Translations under genes and position numbers: made by a program
NCBI RefSeq assembly: GCF_026210795.1
Contig: NC_089441.1
Location: 2,170,001 to 2,234,000 of the forward strand
DNA length: 64,000 nt
From: Rhizophagus irregularis
Lineage: Eukaryota > Glomeromycota > Glomeromycetes > Glomerales > Glomeraceae
Direction: 5' to 3'
Shown here: positions 1 to 11,620 of the stretch, piece after piece
Numbering within the stretch: position 1 is the first letter of the stretch
Layout of the letters: every line of letters begins with the position of its first letter
The notes under the pieces: generated by a model
What the model was told of the DNA's origin: nothing
The model's input: only the letters and a program-made list of their open reading frames with translations
Database searches by the model: none

Positions 1-683
1 ACAATACTGTGGTTGCGTTGTTTGATATATTATGACTATATCATATAAATATGGATTTTTTTATATAAAGTTTTTAAAGTATTATTTTTTTCATTTTTAT
101 AATATTGATGTTGAAAATGCGGCTGCAATACTTATAATTGCATAGTTAATTTGACGCATTTAATTTTGATTTATCCCGTGTTAATCAACTAATGTTTCTG
201 AAAAGTCTCTGAAAAAATTCGAAATGACATAAATTAATTAAATAATCTCCGAAATTTATTTACTAACGAATGAAATTCGTAAAATAATGTGTTTTTAGAT
301 ATATTTATGCTAAAGTATATTTCATGTAAATATTATGAATTGTAAATTAGGTTGTTAAGGCTGTACGATTAAATAATCAAATGATTTATTTAGATTTATG
401 TTCATTATTACATTATGTCTCAAATATAGATAATGAACACTATAGTTAAATGATAATTATAGAAATATAAGATAATTAATGTATATTAAAAAAGTACTCT
501 TTTTATCTTAAATCATTAAACGCTTAATGCTAATAATTAATAACATTAAAAGAAAACGCTTCATATTATTCAAAAAAAAAGTTAACAAATAAATATTGTT
601 TTTTTCGTAATTTTGTTACTTAAAACCTTCTTTTGAAATAAAAATTCATTAAGTATTTTAATTTCCGTTACACTCTAACATTT
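1..683. other. AT-rich intergenic DNA
   Basis: I see no open frame, splice-consistent exon or repeat I can support here. The sequence is A/T-rich with short poly-T and poly-A runs. The 3' end of the minus-strand gene at 684-1167 points into it, so part may be its 3' untranslated region. Confidence 0.5.
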
Positions 684-1167
684 TTAAGTTATTTTGTAAC
701 AAAAAAAATATGTATAATACTTCAGTTGTTGACAACGTCCAAATTTTCTCAATAAAGGTTCATCTCTCTCTTGGGAGATGGCAAAATTATTTTCAACAAA
801 CATATAATAGGTAGAATTTTGTTGGTTAAATGTGCTTTCAAAAATTGGAATATGCACTGTGTAGTTATCACTTCCAATGGTACATAGTTTAGAATCTCCC
901 GAAAACGTTTGTCGTAATAGATCTGGGTTATATTTATCACCATTTAGTTCATTCGCAGTAGGTAACTTCACTGGAATGGCAAATTTGATCGTAATTTCTT
1001 TGATTGAAGGATCAATAACTTCAATTACAGGACAATTAAATTCAGCATCTACGGATAAAAAAAAAAAATATTATTTATATATATATATGTAAAGAAAGAA
1101 AAGAGATTAAAGGCTTACTCTGATCATTTAATCTTGTTAAAGGTTTGAATAAAAATGTAATATTCAT
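684..1167 (-). CDS. Two-exon hypothetical protein (137 aa model)
   Basis: Function not recognised. Exon 1 runs 1167-1119 from an ATG at 1167, followed by a GTAAGC donor; exon 2 runs 1048-684 after an acceptor ending CCGTAG. The 70-nt intron (1049-1118) joins the exons in frame and the summed length is a multiple of three, giving about 137 residues. The protein is hydrophilic and rich in N, D, T and F, with motifs such as VIEVIDPSIKE and DKYNPDLLRQTFSGD, and has no obvious membrane segment or catalytic motif. An in-frame stretch continues upstream of the ATG for about 17 codons (CDS may start earlier through another exon). The last 12 residues look less coding-like, so the true end might be a donor before them. 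It may be a fragment of a larger gene. Confidence 0.4.
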
Positions 1168-1950
1168 CCGAAAAAAGGAGCGTAGCAAATTTAAATATTC
1201 TATGTAGTACACTATTTACTAACTACGAGATCGTGACAGTTTTTGAATTTTTATATGGGAAATCTTAACGTGTTCCAGGAGGTATACGCTACTTATCCTG
1301 TTTCCCCCTCTTACGTCACACACTGATTTATTTGTTTATGCTTCGATGATCAAATAAACTATACACATTTTTTTTATATGCGCAGTCCAATATATTGTTG
1401 ACACGTGCTCTCACATGATAATGTTCACGAATAACATCAAGCAATATAATATCTGATCCTTTGAGAACTCGTTATTACTTTTATTCCATATAACTATGTA
1501 TTTCAATTTCAATACGAGTACAACAATACGGTAGATGTAGAATAACTAATAATCGGACATTCACTTATCTCATTCCACATATTCTTCAAATCGACACTCT
1601 GTCCTTGATGAGAATTATAGCATCGTATTTATTTTGTATTGCTTTACAAAAAAATAAGAGGTAAAATAAATTGTGTCAAATACCAAAGATATCTAAGGGT
1701 ATGGTACGTTTCATGCACCCTTCAGATATAATCCGTCCTTAACACACCATCTAACAACCGTAACCAACAACCCTCGTTATTATTTGTGCACAGTAAAGTA
1801 TCTAATTTTATGATCATTGTATTCACCGTACTTTATTTCCCTTTAACTTGCAAAGTTTTCTATGTCTCTATAATGTAATACAATGTCAATAGTGAAACTA
1901 ACATAAGTCTAGAGTTGGATTTCACATTACACTAATATATTACTTACGAA

Positions 1951-2175
1951 ATGAATCGTTCAGAAAAATACACTACCTTCGCAGGACAGGTAGCAGTAGA
2001 ACAAGCTCTTCTCTGATTTGGGTTCGTATCAGAAAAATAGGATTTGGAGACATGGACCCAAATGAATGGGAACCTCCAATTGCTTGAGAAGAGGCGCACT
2101 CCTGATGATGATGATGATGAAGACGAGGACTGTCGCTGTTATGCCTATTATATGAGTCATGTAATTCATCTCTAA
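1951..2175 (+). CDS. Small two-exon acidic protein (57 aa)
   Basis: Not a family I recognise. Exon 1 (1951-1989) begins with ATG and encodes 13 residues; a 51-nt intron (1990-2040, CAG/GTAGCA donor, AAATAG acceptor) leads to exon 2 (2041-2175), in phase 0. The product is about 57 residues: a basic start, a TWTQMNGNLQLLEKRRTP stretch, a run of five Asp coded by GAT repeats followed by EDED, and a Cys/Tyr-rich tail. Unspliced, the frame stops after 21 codons. The donor is not the strongest type, so the model is tentative. Downstream lies decayed coding DNA on the opposite strand. Confidence 0.35.
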
Positions 2176-2580
2176 TCTAGAAAGAACATTTCGTCCTACA
2201 AATAGAATTTCATTGCTTTTCTTGCCGCCTTGTGTTAAGAGGGAAATCGTTACTTAATAGGAGAATAATCAGGAACAAAAAATTCTTGGTAAGCATGGAG
2301 CTCCGTAAATATCTCGTAATACCTTTGTAAAGACAATGTTATTAATTATTTATTTTTTAGCGAAACCACCAAAGGTGCAATTCATGTGTTACCTGTCTAC
2401 CCTAAATCCGTTTTATAATGTACACGCTCTTTCTGTTAACAATCCAGGAATGTAGCTCTCCCGTTCAATCACTTAATTATAATAATATACAAAAAAAAGT
2501 ATCTACTGATCAGCAAGGCGTTCTCGGTAAAGTACCATAGTAAAGTAGTAAATAGTGAAATGATTGTTATTGTTTTTTTC

Positions 2581-2760
2581 CTACATTTCGGAGGAAATGT
2601 GTTCTGTACATTGCTTCTCAATGCCCTCCAGGCGTTTGATTCTCTTCTGACAATCCTGAAATCGGGGACTGGTCTCTACCTCACTAGTGGATTATTGCTG
2701 TCCGCAGTTTACAAAATGGGCAATAAACGAAAGATGCTCACATTCCCGTATTATTTCCTC
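2581..2760 (-). pseudogene. Decayed coiled-coil exon
   Basis: The minus strand reads about 59 codons in one frame, interrupted once by TAA near the middle. The downstream half has the motif CQKRIKRLEGIEKQCTEHIS, which looks like a charged coiled coil; the upstream half reads RECEHLSFIAHFVNCG. A hydrophobic 78-codon plus-strand frame covers the same DNA and is best seen as its antisense shadow. Either a short intron spans the TAA or the piece is a relic; its parent gene is unknown. Confidence 0.3.
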
Positions 2761-3036
2761 TCATTTATTGACGATGTTAACTCTTGTACTATATAACAAT
2801 CATGGACTTAACATTTGGTCTTCATTTTGTGTAATTACTAACTATTTACGAGTATATAAAAATAAACGTTATATCTTATTTGATCCACATCTTTCCTATT
2901 CGTTCGTCTGTTTGATGTTATTTTATAACCGTTACTAAGAAAGTAATGTCCCTTCGGACTGAAATACAACAAGATTCCTATTGTTAACGATCAATATTAT
3001 CTCCAAAGAGTTTACTAACTAAAACAATCATTATAG

Positions 3037-3343
3037 TACTCTCGTTGAACAGCGTCCATGCATAAAAAATTCTTTGACTCTCCTGTTCAATAAAGGTATA
3101 CAGTATTGATAAATATTGTAACAAGTTGAAAGAATAGAAAGAAAAAGAATTGAAGAACAACATAAAAAGAACAAAGAGTTGCAAAAGAGGCGTTATCACA
3201 CACAATTCAGTTCATATTCGAAATCTATTGTTTATCTATCCCAAATCCCAATGGATAAAAAGAAATCGAGGGAATTATTAACTAGAACAAATAGCTTGAT
3301 CCTCGTTGTCATTTTTCATTTCTTAAAAATACAAAAGAGATGA
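3037..3343 (+). pseudogene. Two candidate exons of a basic coiled-coil protein
   Basis: An acceptor with a good branch site (CTAAC followed by TTATAG) precedes exon A (3037-3095). A short 42-nt intron (3096-3137) leads in phase to exon B, which stays open until TGA at 3341-3343. The spliced peptide includes VEQRPCIKNSLTLLFNK followed by a strongly charged helix (KRIEEQHKKNKELQKRRYH). No start codon or upstream exon could be assigned, and the last 20 codons may be intronic. I treat this as part of an unidentified, perhaps broken, gene. Confidence 0.28.
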
Positions 3344-4009
3344 TTTAGGAAAAAGTAAATGGGATCAATGCAATTTACTCATCTTGTACTAGTTCTAAAC
3401 GAACTTTTAACTAGCGATGGACAATCAACGTGTTCCCGAGAACATCGAGAACATAACAATAAAATTTTTAATAACGGTGTAGTTGTATTATTAATATATA
3501 GGTATTGCACTTAAAAGTCGCAAAACGAATAATAATCTATTTTTTTTTTCATTAAATAGCCGCGTGACTGTGAATTACTATTGGTGCATTAGATAAGGAC
3601 CTATACCCTTTTCGTATTAGGTTACCCATTTTTTGTAACGACGCAATCTAATCTTGTAATAAGTCGACACATTGTCTTCTACTTAGTAGAAATTATGCGT
3701 ACAAAAATGCTATACGTTTAAGAATCTCAGAAGACAACTTAAATATTATGCTTGTCTCAAAAAAAGTAGAAATCGAAGAGTAAATGTAGATAACAATAAG
3801 AATAATACACGGAATTTATTGGTTCTCATGAAGGATATACAACAGAGATAGTGAGGTAGTTGAGTATGTTAAGTATGTTAAGATATTATTTATTCGAAAG
3901 AAATTTACTATTTTCTATCGTTACCATTATACTCACGCTATTTCTTATATATACAGTATTTGTTAGTTAAGTATCATAGCTTGAAACCACACCAAGATAT
4001 GCTATATGA
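3344..4009. other. Intergenic, nothing recognised
   Basis: A/T-rich sequence without a frame of more than about 30 codons on either strand that I would defend, and no clear repeat. Confidence 0.45.
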
Positions 4010-4452
4010 TTATTTATACAAACTACCCGTGTTGAACCTTGATATGAAAATATCGGATAAGCTTAGTTGCCTTCCTCTACTCTGTTGCTTGAATAACGGG
4101 GAAATGTCTTGGTTGTTGGTGACGATATTCCATTTGCTTATACTTGGTATATTGCTCTTTTTTACTTGGGGAACATTGGTAAGAAATGTACAAACTTTCA
4201 GGAGTGTAGAACTATTACTGCATGAGGTTTCATGTTGTCAGCAAATGGCCATATCATTTCGAATTTTATAAACTGATCACTACTGAAAACTTTAACACTA
4301 GGACATATGTTACTCGCAGAGAAAGCAGCAGAGAAAGCAGCAATTTCCGTTTCTAACTGTTTAAGAACAACCGTTCAACGAATGCTAGACATATCTAACG
4401 TTGCATAACAACTTGTTTGAAAAAGAGTATTAGCTATGCATTCTTGTATCAT
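4010..4452 (-). pseudogene. Broken gene fragment, two coding segments
   Basis: From an ATG at 4452 the minus strand reads 25 codons, meets one TGA, and continues in the same frame with a clearly coding-like stretch (LETEIAAFSAAFSAS, then VKVFSSDQFIKFEMIWPFAD). A second segment in another frame ends at TAA 4010 and contains NNQDISPLFKQQSRGRQLSL. A GT donor just after the codon for the last Ala of KPHA and an AG near 4190 would join the two in phase. The gene family is unknown. A 103-codon hydrophobic plus-strand frame over the same DNA starts with TTG only and is likely antisense. Confidence 0.33.
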
Positions 4453-4870
4453 AGATTAATGTGTACAAAATATATTTCGAATTAAACACAATCATTGATA
4501 TAATACTATCAAAGCTAACAAAGTACAAAAGTAATTGACAAATGTTCGTCCACAATTTTGCCATGAGAACACGCAATTAAACAAACGACAAGAAATACCT
4601 GGAGGGCATTATCCCCCAAATTTCTCTCTACTATCAAATCTGTTAATTTTTTTTTCCCTCAGCTGTTCATTCAATTTTAATGCCATCTTGAAATATATGT
4701 TTAAATCATAAAACTAATTCTTCACGCATTCGTTTATGGAAGTTAATTTTGTCTTTATATTTATTAGCGTAATTCCTTATCTAGTCAATATATGTATCGT
4801 TTCTTAGTTTTCTTTTTTCTCTTTCCCATGGTGGCGTTACAGTTGTTGCTTGCTTCAACGTCTGCCTTAC

Positions 4871-5233
4871 TTGGTAACGCAACAACTTCACCTGTTCACT
4901 TGCTTCTTTAATAACCTTTGCGGCTTTACTACTTCGCTGAGAAGATTTTCTGATATTTGTCTACTACAGCGTCACCTGATTTGGCGAAGGAGTCTTCCAT
5001 TCTTTTTCTTCTCTCCCTTTTTTATGAAATTTTTCTTCTTTCTTATCTACTTGCATGGGAGTTAATTCTTTCTTCTCATTTTCTTTTCTTGAAACCGGCA
5101 GTTGATTTATTTTCGATTCTTTATCTTCTAATTGTTTTACCAAAGCTAAATCTATATAATTAAAGAATTGTGATATTTTGAATAACCGTACAAATAAAAT
5201 TACAATTGTAGGCGTCCCTACATCGTCCGTGAT
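4871..5233 (-). CDS. Partial gene: Lys/Glu-rich protein, two exons
   Basis: Upstream exon 5233-4976 opens after an AATAG acceptor and encodes a hydrophobic patch followed by a highly charged region (KKEEKFHKKGREEKEW). It ends at a CAG/GTGACG donor. A 39-nt intron (4937-4975) ending CTTCTCAG keeps phase 0 and removes two stops. Exon 4936-4871 encodes 22 residues (SSKAAKVIKEASEQVKLL) and ends at a strong CAA/GTAAGG donor. The next exon could be the one beginning at 4356 (phase 0), which would link this to the fragment at 4010-4452. No start codon was found. The 39-nt intron is at the lower limit for fungi. The protein may be nuclear or cytoskeletal by composition, but that is a guess. Confidence 0.35.
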
Positions 5234-6136
5234 CTATTGTGTAATATGTGTAATATGTAATCGCGTAATCCTACATATGACTTTGAATAATAGTGAATCG
5301 CGTCCTCCAAATTATAATTATAACAGTTCTCAGAATTGTCAGACAAGAAATGCAGTCTGAAAAGAAGTTTTGTATAATATTATAATATAATAAACCATTA
5401 TTTCGATTTTTTTTAACAGGATTAAATAATGTGAATATTGTTGGCCCATGTGCCACTTTATAATCGGTTAATACCCGATACGGCCATATCTAGTTAAAAA
5501 TTAAAAATTTCTAATTCTTAATAAAAAACAATCGTCATCATACTTGTATCCGTCTCTATTTTCAAGTTGTTCATGAATAGAATTTATTTCACTTAACGAT
5601 TGATCTGTTTCACCAACATTTCACCAACTAATCCAAATTCTTGGACTCGCATTATTTGAGAAAGATGTTCCACACGCGTTTCTAAAGAGCATCATTATGT
5701 GTTAATAGGCAAGTTATGTGTAATCCTTGGTTAAAGGTTTTAAAAAATATCATTAGTAACATCAATAATGTTCTGTATTATATTAGTGGAAAGTTTTTAG
5801 TTTCGTATCTTTGTTGACGTTTGGTTAAACAGTGACAAGATTTTTTTTAAAAAAAAATGCTTGCTCTGAACGCGTTACCTTACATAGATCGCGTGACCGC
5901 GTGAGGATATGATCGTAAGATGATCGTATTATATTATGCAAATCAAACCAATCAGATTTCGGGATCGAATGTGATTTTTTTAGTTTGCACAACTTCGAAC
6001 GAAAAAAAGGGGATACTTTTTTGATTATAGAAGTAAAAACCAGCACAATATATATATGGTGATTTTATGTGACTGTATCCTTAGATATATTTACGTGATT
6101 TTAATTATACAAACTGGAAACATCTACCACGCTACC
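5234..6136. other. Intergenic with weak coding hints
   Basis: A short plus-strand frame from ATG 5278 (27 codons, Asn-rich) and a possible acceptor TTTTTAACAG near 5419 followed by 13 open codons are visible, but I cannot join them. A CG-rich patch at 5888-5915 contains two CGCGTGA copies and may be part of the promoter of the finger gene that follows. Confidence 0.35.
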
Positions 6137-7099
6137 ATGTCTGAAAGTACTAATCCAATGCCATTTGTCTGCAAATGGTTAGATGCTCATTCAAAATCAC
6201 AATATTTCGAAACTGTGAAGGAACTCAGAAAACACGTCGCTAAATACGACATTAATTCTTGCAATAAATCTCCTCCAGGCAATCTTATTTACATATGTCC
6301 GTGCGGAAGGTTACAAGAAATCTCATAATAATAATATTATGTTAGAAGGTATAAAAAATTTGTCAAGTATTTTTTGGCTTTGCGATACTGTAAAAATTAA
6401 TAATAGGCTATTACCGTATCTTACAGAACATTTACGTAAGCACATTCATTAAGGTTGACTCAAAAAACTATTTTATCCGTTACATTACATTGTGGGTATT
6501 GGAACGACCATATTAACTTTTTTCTTTAATATTTAGTGTCCAATTTGTAGCTATACCCGATTTGATACTCCTGATACTCCTGTTGCACTAAGTCAACACT
6601 TGATTAACAACCATAAGGACTTTACAGGTGATAGTGAAATAGAAAATTGAATTCAGGTATTCTTATCATAATTCTTTCCTCTATTTAAAATGTAACATGT
6701 TTACCCTAACTGGCCTAACATATTTTCTTTTCTTGTTAAAAAAAGATAGCGGTGAAGTCTATCGTGATGTTCTCGTCAAAGGAACGTTAATTAGAATGCC
6801 GCCAATACGGTTTAAGAAAGGTAGCTGGACACAAAGAACTCTTTGTCTATAAGTTATGACCAGAGAGAAGAAGGTTTGAAATTATATTTTAAAGGGGTAG
6901 ATGCTATTTCGACGTTGATGGAGGAAAGGATAAAGGAAGATTTTGCCAATTATGATCCTAATAACTATGATAATTTACCTGAAGCGCCAAAAGATCATTT
7001 AACCGAGGAAGAGAGGATAAACTTCTTTGGGAAACAACTTGTGATGTATATAAAGGGACAGATGCTGTCATGATGTTAAGTAAAGCTCGCGAAATGTAA
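6137..7099 (+). pseudogene. Decayed C2H2 zinc-finger gene
   Basis: Several coding pieces lie in order on the plus strand. ATG 6137 starts a 63-codon piece with finger-like spacing (FVCKWL, KELRKHV) and a YICPCG end. From 6339 a second frame ends in a typical finger helix, LTEHLRKHIH. A third piece at about 6538-6620 (CPIC then SQHLINNHKDF) is a good C2H2 finger after a TTTAATATTTAG acceptor; a GTGATAG donor then joins in phase to 6747 onward (GEVYRDVLVKGTLIRMPP). The frame changes near 6822, continues as EEGLKLYFKGVDAIS and changes again before the end. C2H2 fingers usually bind nucleic acid. With at least two frame changes and unsolved splices near 6310 and 6440, it is probably broken. Confidence 0.42.
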
Positions 7100-7261
7100 G
7101 GAATGAGAATTTGAGCATGAAATCTGTTATTAATTAGATTCTTTACAGCAAATATTTTATTTCTTATAAATATACTTCTCAAATTTAAATCAGAGATTAG
7201 AAATAATAAAATATTTTTATTTGTTTGGGTTTATTTATTTTATAAATATTAAATAATTATG

Positions 7262-7996
7262 TCATTTGTTAAATTCCATATACACAATATGCGCATAATC
7301 ATATGCTTCAGTAAAATCTCTCGACTGATTAACAGTTTGTAAAAGTTCAAGAGCATCTTGTAAATTTTGGTTTAATCTTGATATAGCTGATGTGATTTTA
7401 AGGGACTATAACGAAAATCTACAGCCGAACAGCAATATAGTTCTTTTCCAAAATTATATTCTCATTTGCACTGTAACAGTGTTGTATGGAGTCGATTGAC
7501 TAATAAAATCGCAGTTTATGGGATGGCAATGAGACATATTAATTCATTAATGTATTATAAGTGTGTCCGTAACGCTCAAGTCCATAGAGGACATCATACA
7601 TCTTACCAATAATATGGCAGATATCATTTGTCGCATTAACAACTTTTACGCCTGGGCATGGATCTACAATTATAAAAGTTTAAATTAACATATCCAAGTA
7701 TCTTTACTAGATCAAGATATACTCACTAGTTTTTATTTCTATAGACAACGATTAAGGATCTCTTATTGGAAATTAAATTTTGCCATGTTGGCTCATCAAT
7801 ATTTGGTTCTTGAAAAACTGATATCATGATATAATATCTTCAGGATCGACTAGGAGGTTTTTTTTTTTTCAAAGCAAACTCCGTTATTGTTCTCAAGAAA
7901 CGTTGTCATGATTTGGTTAAAGGAAAATACTTTGTAATAAAGGAGATAATACTCACCAAATTGTCTTCTTGGCGCAGTACAAAGCCGCCATTATTA
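7262..7996 (-). pseudogene. Decayed multi-exon gene, family unknown
   Basis: Minus-strand pieces in order: a short exon ending FVLRQEDNL before a GTGAGT donor (~7960); FQEPNIDEPTWQNLISNKRS (~7790); DPCPGVKVVNATNDICHIIG and following (7670-7540); NMSHCHPINCDFISQST in another frame; GKELYCCSAVDFRYSPLK; and a C-terminal stretch ISRLNQNLQDALELLQTVNQ ending at TGA 7262. At least three frame changes separate them, so it is a relic. The Cys/His content suggests metal binding in one part. The LINE that follows may have landed beside or in it. Confidence 0.4.
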
Positions 7997-8289
7997 AAAA
8001 ATTTTTAATAATCTAAAAATCGAATGTAAGTAGATTTGTGGATTTGAAGCTGTAGATAAAGCGGCGAAAAAAAATTGTACAATGAAATTCGACATCAATA
8101 ATCTGGTATATCGAGTCTGATATATAAACAATTTATTATCGTTATAGTCTCAATTCTGTCATATCGAGGTTTAAGATTTGAGTTCATGTTTTATTTTTAT
8201 TTTATTCAAAGATTATGGTTAAATAAATGTTTGTTGGATTGGATACTGCTTGGATTGTGGGTATGTCTTGGTCGCATCAATTGAAGTGT

Positions 8290-8450
8290 TCACAACGGCT
8301 GAAACTTTCTTTAAAAACAGCTTCCGGATGATCAGCATTAGGCACATAACAATGTCCTAGTTTTCTGAAAATAGGAATTAAAAGTTTAATAACTTCTCCA
8401 CAGGACTGTAAGTATTCATTTGTTTCATTATCTTTGTCGCAAAAAAAAAA
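8290..8450 (-). pseudogene. LINE C-terminal zinc-finger region
   Basis: The minus strand encodes CFFCDKDNETNEYLQSC with one base too many in a T run. This Cys-Cys-Cys arrangement just after RNase H is usual for fungal LINE ORF2 tails. It is followed by KLGHCYVPNADHPEAVFKES and a stop. Confidence 0.5.
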
Positions 8451-8784
8451 CACTCATTTGGAAAGGCCTTATAATAAACCTGGGAAATTAAGATTAAGGA
8501 TATCAAATGTCGGTAAATTGTTGCTAGAAGTTTTCATTTTCCAACTATTGAATTTACTCAATTTCAGACTCGTCGGACGGTCAAACTGATTGTATAACAT
8601 CCATATCTGGGTATATTTCCAATCGATAACGTTATTTAAATTGAAATCTTTGATGATCTTTAATGATTTGTGAGATAAATGGTGTTCGAAACGTATGTAA
8701 TTTAATGGTTTTTGAGAGTTTTTCTTATGTTTCTATTAATAGTAAACTGATTCTTTGTTGAATTATAGGGTGCAGAGATGCATG

Positions 8785-9215
8785 TATAGGCCTTTTTTAT
8801 TGATTGACGTGCATGGAGTAATAAGCGAACCTTCTTTAGCAAGTAAATCAGCCGTCTCGTTTTGTTCAATTCCTGAATGTGCTTGCACCTTTACCAGCGA
8901 AACTTAAACGTAATTGTTCGATAATGTGTTTGATGGCTTGCCAGGTCAAAAAATTATTAATTTCTGAAATCGACGTTTGTGTGATTATAAAGAATTGAAA
9001 GTATGAATATAGACGGTACTATTTCGTATCAAAATACGGCAAAAGATCAAAATATGGCAAAAGATTCGGCGCGAGTTGAACTAACCCAATGCTCAAGCGA
9101 ACCATTGTGTGAAAGATTGATATCAGTCAGAGAAGATAATATCCGGCCGAATCCCATTTGGCTCATGTTCTGATCCAGATCTTTGGTAAGTGAACCATCT
9201 GAAAAGAAATGTAAT
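8785..9215 (-). pseudogene. LINE RNase H domain
   Basis: Three catalytic landmarks of RNase H appear in order on the minus strand: FFSDGSLTKD (first Asp), SSTRAESFA (Glu) and AHSGIEQNETADLLAKEG (His and last Asp). Frame changes separate them. The domain removes the RNA strand during element copying. Confidence 0.72.
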
Positions 9216-10551
9216 TCTGTATAAGAGGATATTTTATTAACGTATTCATAAAATTGTTGATGACTAAGGAGGTTGGTAATAAGATTTATTAATTAATCAA
9301 CGATTGTGTGAAGTGATCTGGTCTATAAGAGATTGGTCATTGACAGATTGTGTTGGTATAATCGGTTCTTGAATGTGTTTGTTGTTTTGCCATTGTAAGC
9401 TAATTCTCTATTCTTGATGTGTGGTGTACTTAATATACGAGATCTGTTGGTTCTATATCTTATGTTAGGTAAAGGTTTCATCTTGATGGAAAAGGATTTA
9501 GCTAACGGGACAGAAATTACACATTGAGGGCTGTATAATACGAATTATGAAGTTTGCAACCTGGGCACGGTATTAATTTTGTGTCTCTTGATTTGGGTGT
9601 CAGGTTGTGTTGAATCGGTGTATTATGGTCGTTTATATAATGTTCGATGTATCCCATAGCCCATAGGAGTATGATTTGGATAATTTGTTTTGGATAAAAT
9701 TCTGCCATAAACAATGTCAAGTAATGATTTCGGACCAAAAAGCTAGCCAGGTATTAAAATTTCTACATGTGTAAGGATATTCAGATGTTGGTCATTTGAC
9801 TCGTGGATTTTGTATAATAGGTGTGTCAATTGTGAAATTAAGTCGTAAGGATGACGATTGAGGATAATGTTATCTAGTAAAAAATTTGTACCAGTCAGGT
9901 TGTCTACCTTTTTTAGATCGTAAAGGTTGTTTAATTTCTTTTCATTTTAATAAAAAATGTCCATTAACAGGAATGATTTGGTCTAAAAACATGATGCCTC
10001 AGTTTTTCAATTGATATAAGAAAAATTTTTTTGGGTCAGTAAGAAAATTGCATAAATGATTTGACTACCTTTAGTATTAAAAGCAAAATTAAATGAAAAG
10101 ATACGAATAATATTGAAAAATACACATTAAAGATTCTATTCTATTAAAATTTTTAACGGGGGAAGAAAAAAAGATAAGTTAATTGAATATCGGGGGACCA
10201 TAATTTAAATTGTGACGATAAAATAAGGAATTTAATAATATTTGAGAATTGCATTACGCGTTAAATAATGAAGCCTGAGCTCGTATTTGGTAATCAAAAA
10301 TGTTGATATTAGGGTAAATTTGATGATGTAACATTGAATTATAAAAATTTTTGGGTAAAGATAAGGATGAACGAAAAACAGAACGTAATATGACATAAAT
10401 ATTCTATTTGTGGGAAAGGACTTTGTTAATCACGTAAATTACTTAATACATTTTCTTTTTTAAACAATAAATAAATATGAGAGCATTCGTTTGATCTTAT
10501 TAATCGTATATTGATGAGAATTGTCTACATTAATATATACTCCTATATCGA

Positions 10552-11480
10552 TTAAATCTTGTCTGAAACGAAAGGATGTGTTGTATGTGTCAATAATTGT
10601 TTGTCGTTAGTTAAAAGTTTGGTGTTAGCTAGGTTGTAAAAATCGTCAGCTATTTCTAAATGGGCGGTTAAATTGTCTAAAGAATTTGAGAACCAGGTAG
10701 TATCGTCTAGGTAACCAAGAAGTTTAGTGTTGACAGTTAGTGTATGAGAGTCTAATGGGTCGTAGATGTTTTTTGGCATTGTTGCAGTCATTGTGTATCC
10801 TCCATAATTTGTATTATTAATACCTTCGAACATAGGGTCGTAGTATATTACCCATAATAATGGTGAGATTGTATGATTCCTATTTCCATATCGTAAGGAA
10901 GGTTCTGATAAAGAATCTTGTAGAATAATTTAATTTTTCTGATTAGAAAAAAGATTAATAAGAAAATTTGTGATGCTATTAGGATGCATATTCTAATATT
11001 CTATGTAGTGCACGTTTGAGAAGGGGTATATCCACTCTATCATACGCCTTACTTAAATCCTGTAGTAGGATATAAAGTGGTTGTTTATGGGATTTTTGAT
11101 GTTCGATAATTGTTTGTATAGATAAAATAATTTCTCCAGTAGATGAACCTTGTACTTCTGCTTGGTTGTTATTGGTTGTTGCTCAGGTAAAAATTAAGTC
11201 TCGCATTTATATTTTAACAAGGAGCTTTCTGTAACAATCTAGTAAAATGATTGGACGAGTATGTTTAATGTCAAAATTCCACCAGGTCGGTTTCGGGATG
11301 GCTAATTTGAATTGTTTAGGTAGGTGGTTATTAGTAATAATGTGGTTGAATAAGTTAAGGACAATTGGTAAGAAATTTGATGGTAAATGTTTGATAATTT
11401 CATAGCTGATGTTGGATGGACCAGCGGCGCTTGTTTGTTGGTATATCTTTGATATTATTAATTAGTTCGTCCAGAGTAAT
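10552..11480 (-). pseudogene. LINE reverse transcriptase
   Basis: Minus-strand motifs in order: a region reading AAGPSNISYEIIKHLPS, then LLQDLSKAYDRVDIPLLKRA (motif A, catalytic Asp), SPLLWVIYYDPMFEGI (motif B region) and LLGYLDDTTWFSNSLDN (motif C with the DD pair). The stretch 10833-10552 is the longest open part (93 codons). The catalytic residues are still present but the frame is broken upstream, so it is not functional. Confidence 0.78.
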
Positions 11481-11620
11481 ACTTAGTCCTAATCGAGAAC
11501 TTTCTCTTTCTGGTATATTAGTCTTTTGTTCGTAAATTGACGTCCATGGTTCATGTAACGGTTTCTGTTAATCGTATTTTGATTTCGATTCAGTATCTAA
11601 ACCTGTATTTTTTAAATGGT

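Noticed and set aside
1255-1326. 23-codon plus-strand ORF with a possible GTATAC donor
   Set aside because: Too short and no partner exon; could equally be antisense of the minus-strand gene region.
2560-2938. Overlapping plus-strand frames of 78 and 83 codons
   Set aside because: Hydrophobic and antisense to a charged coiled-coil reading on the minus strand; no splice or start support.
3960-4271. 103-codon plus-strand frame
   Set aside because: Starts with TTG and is the hydrophobic antisense of a hydrophilic, coding-like minus-strand frame.
8060-8175. Another pogo-like MITE (ATTCGACATC ... CATATCGAGG)
   Set aside because: Similar words are present but the ends do not form a convincing inverted repeat.
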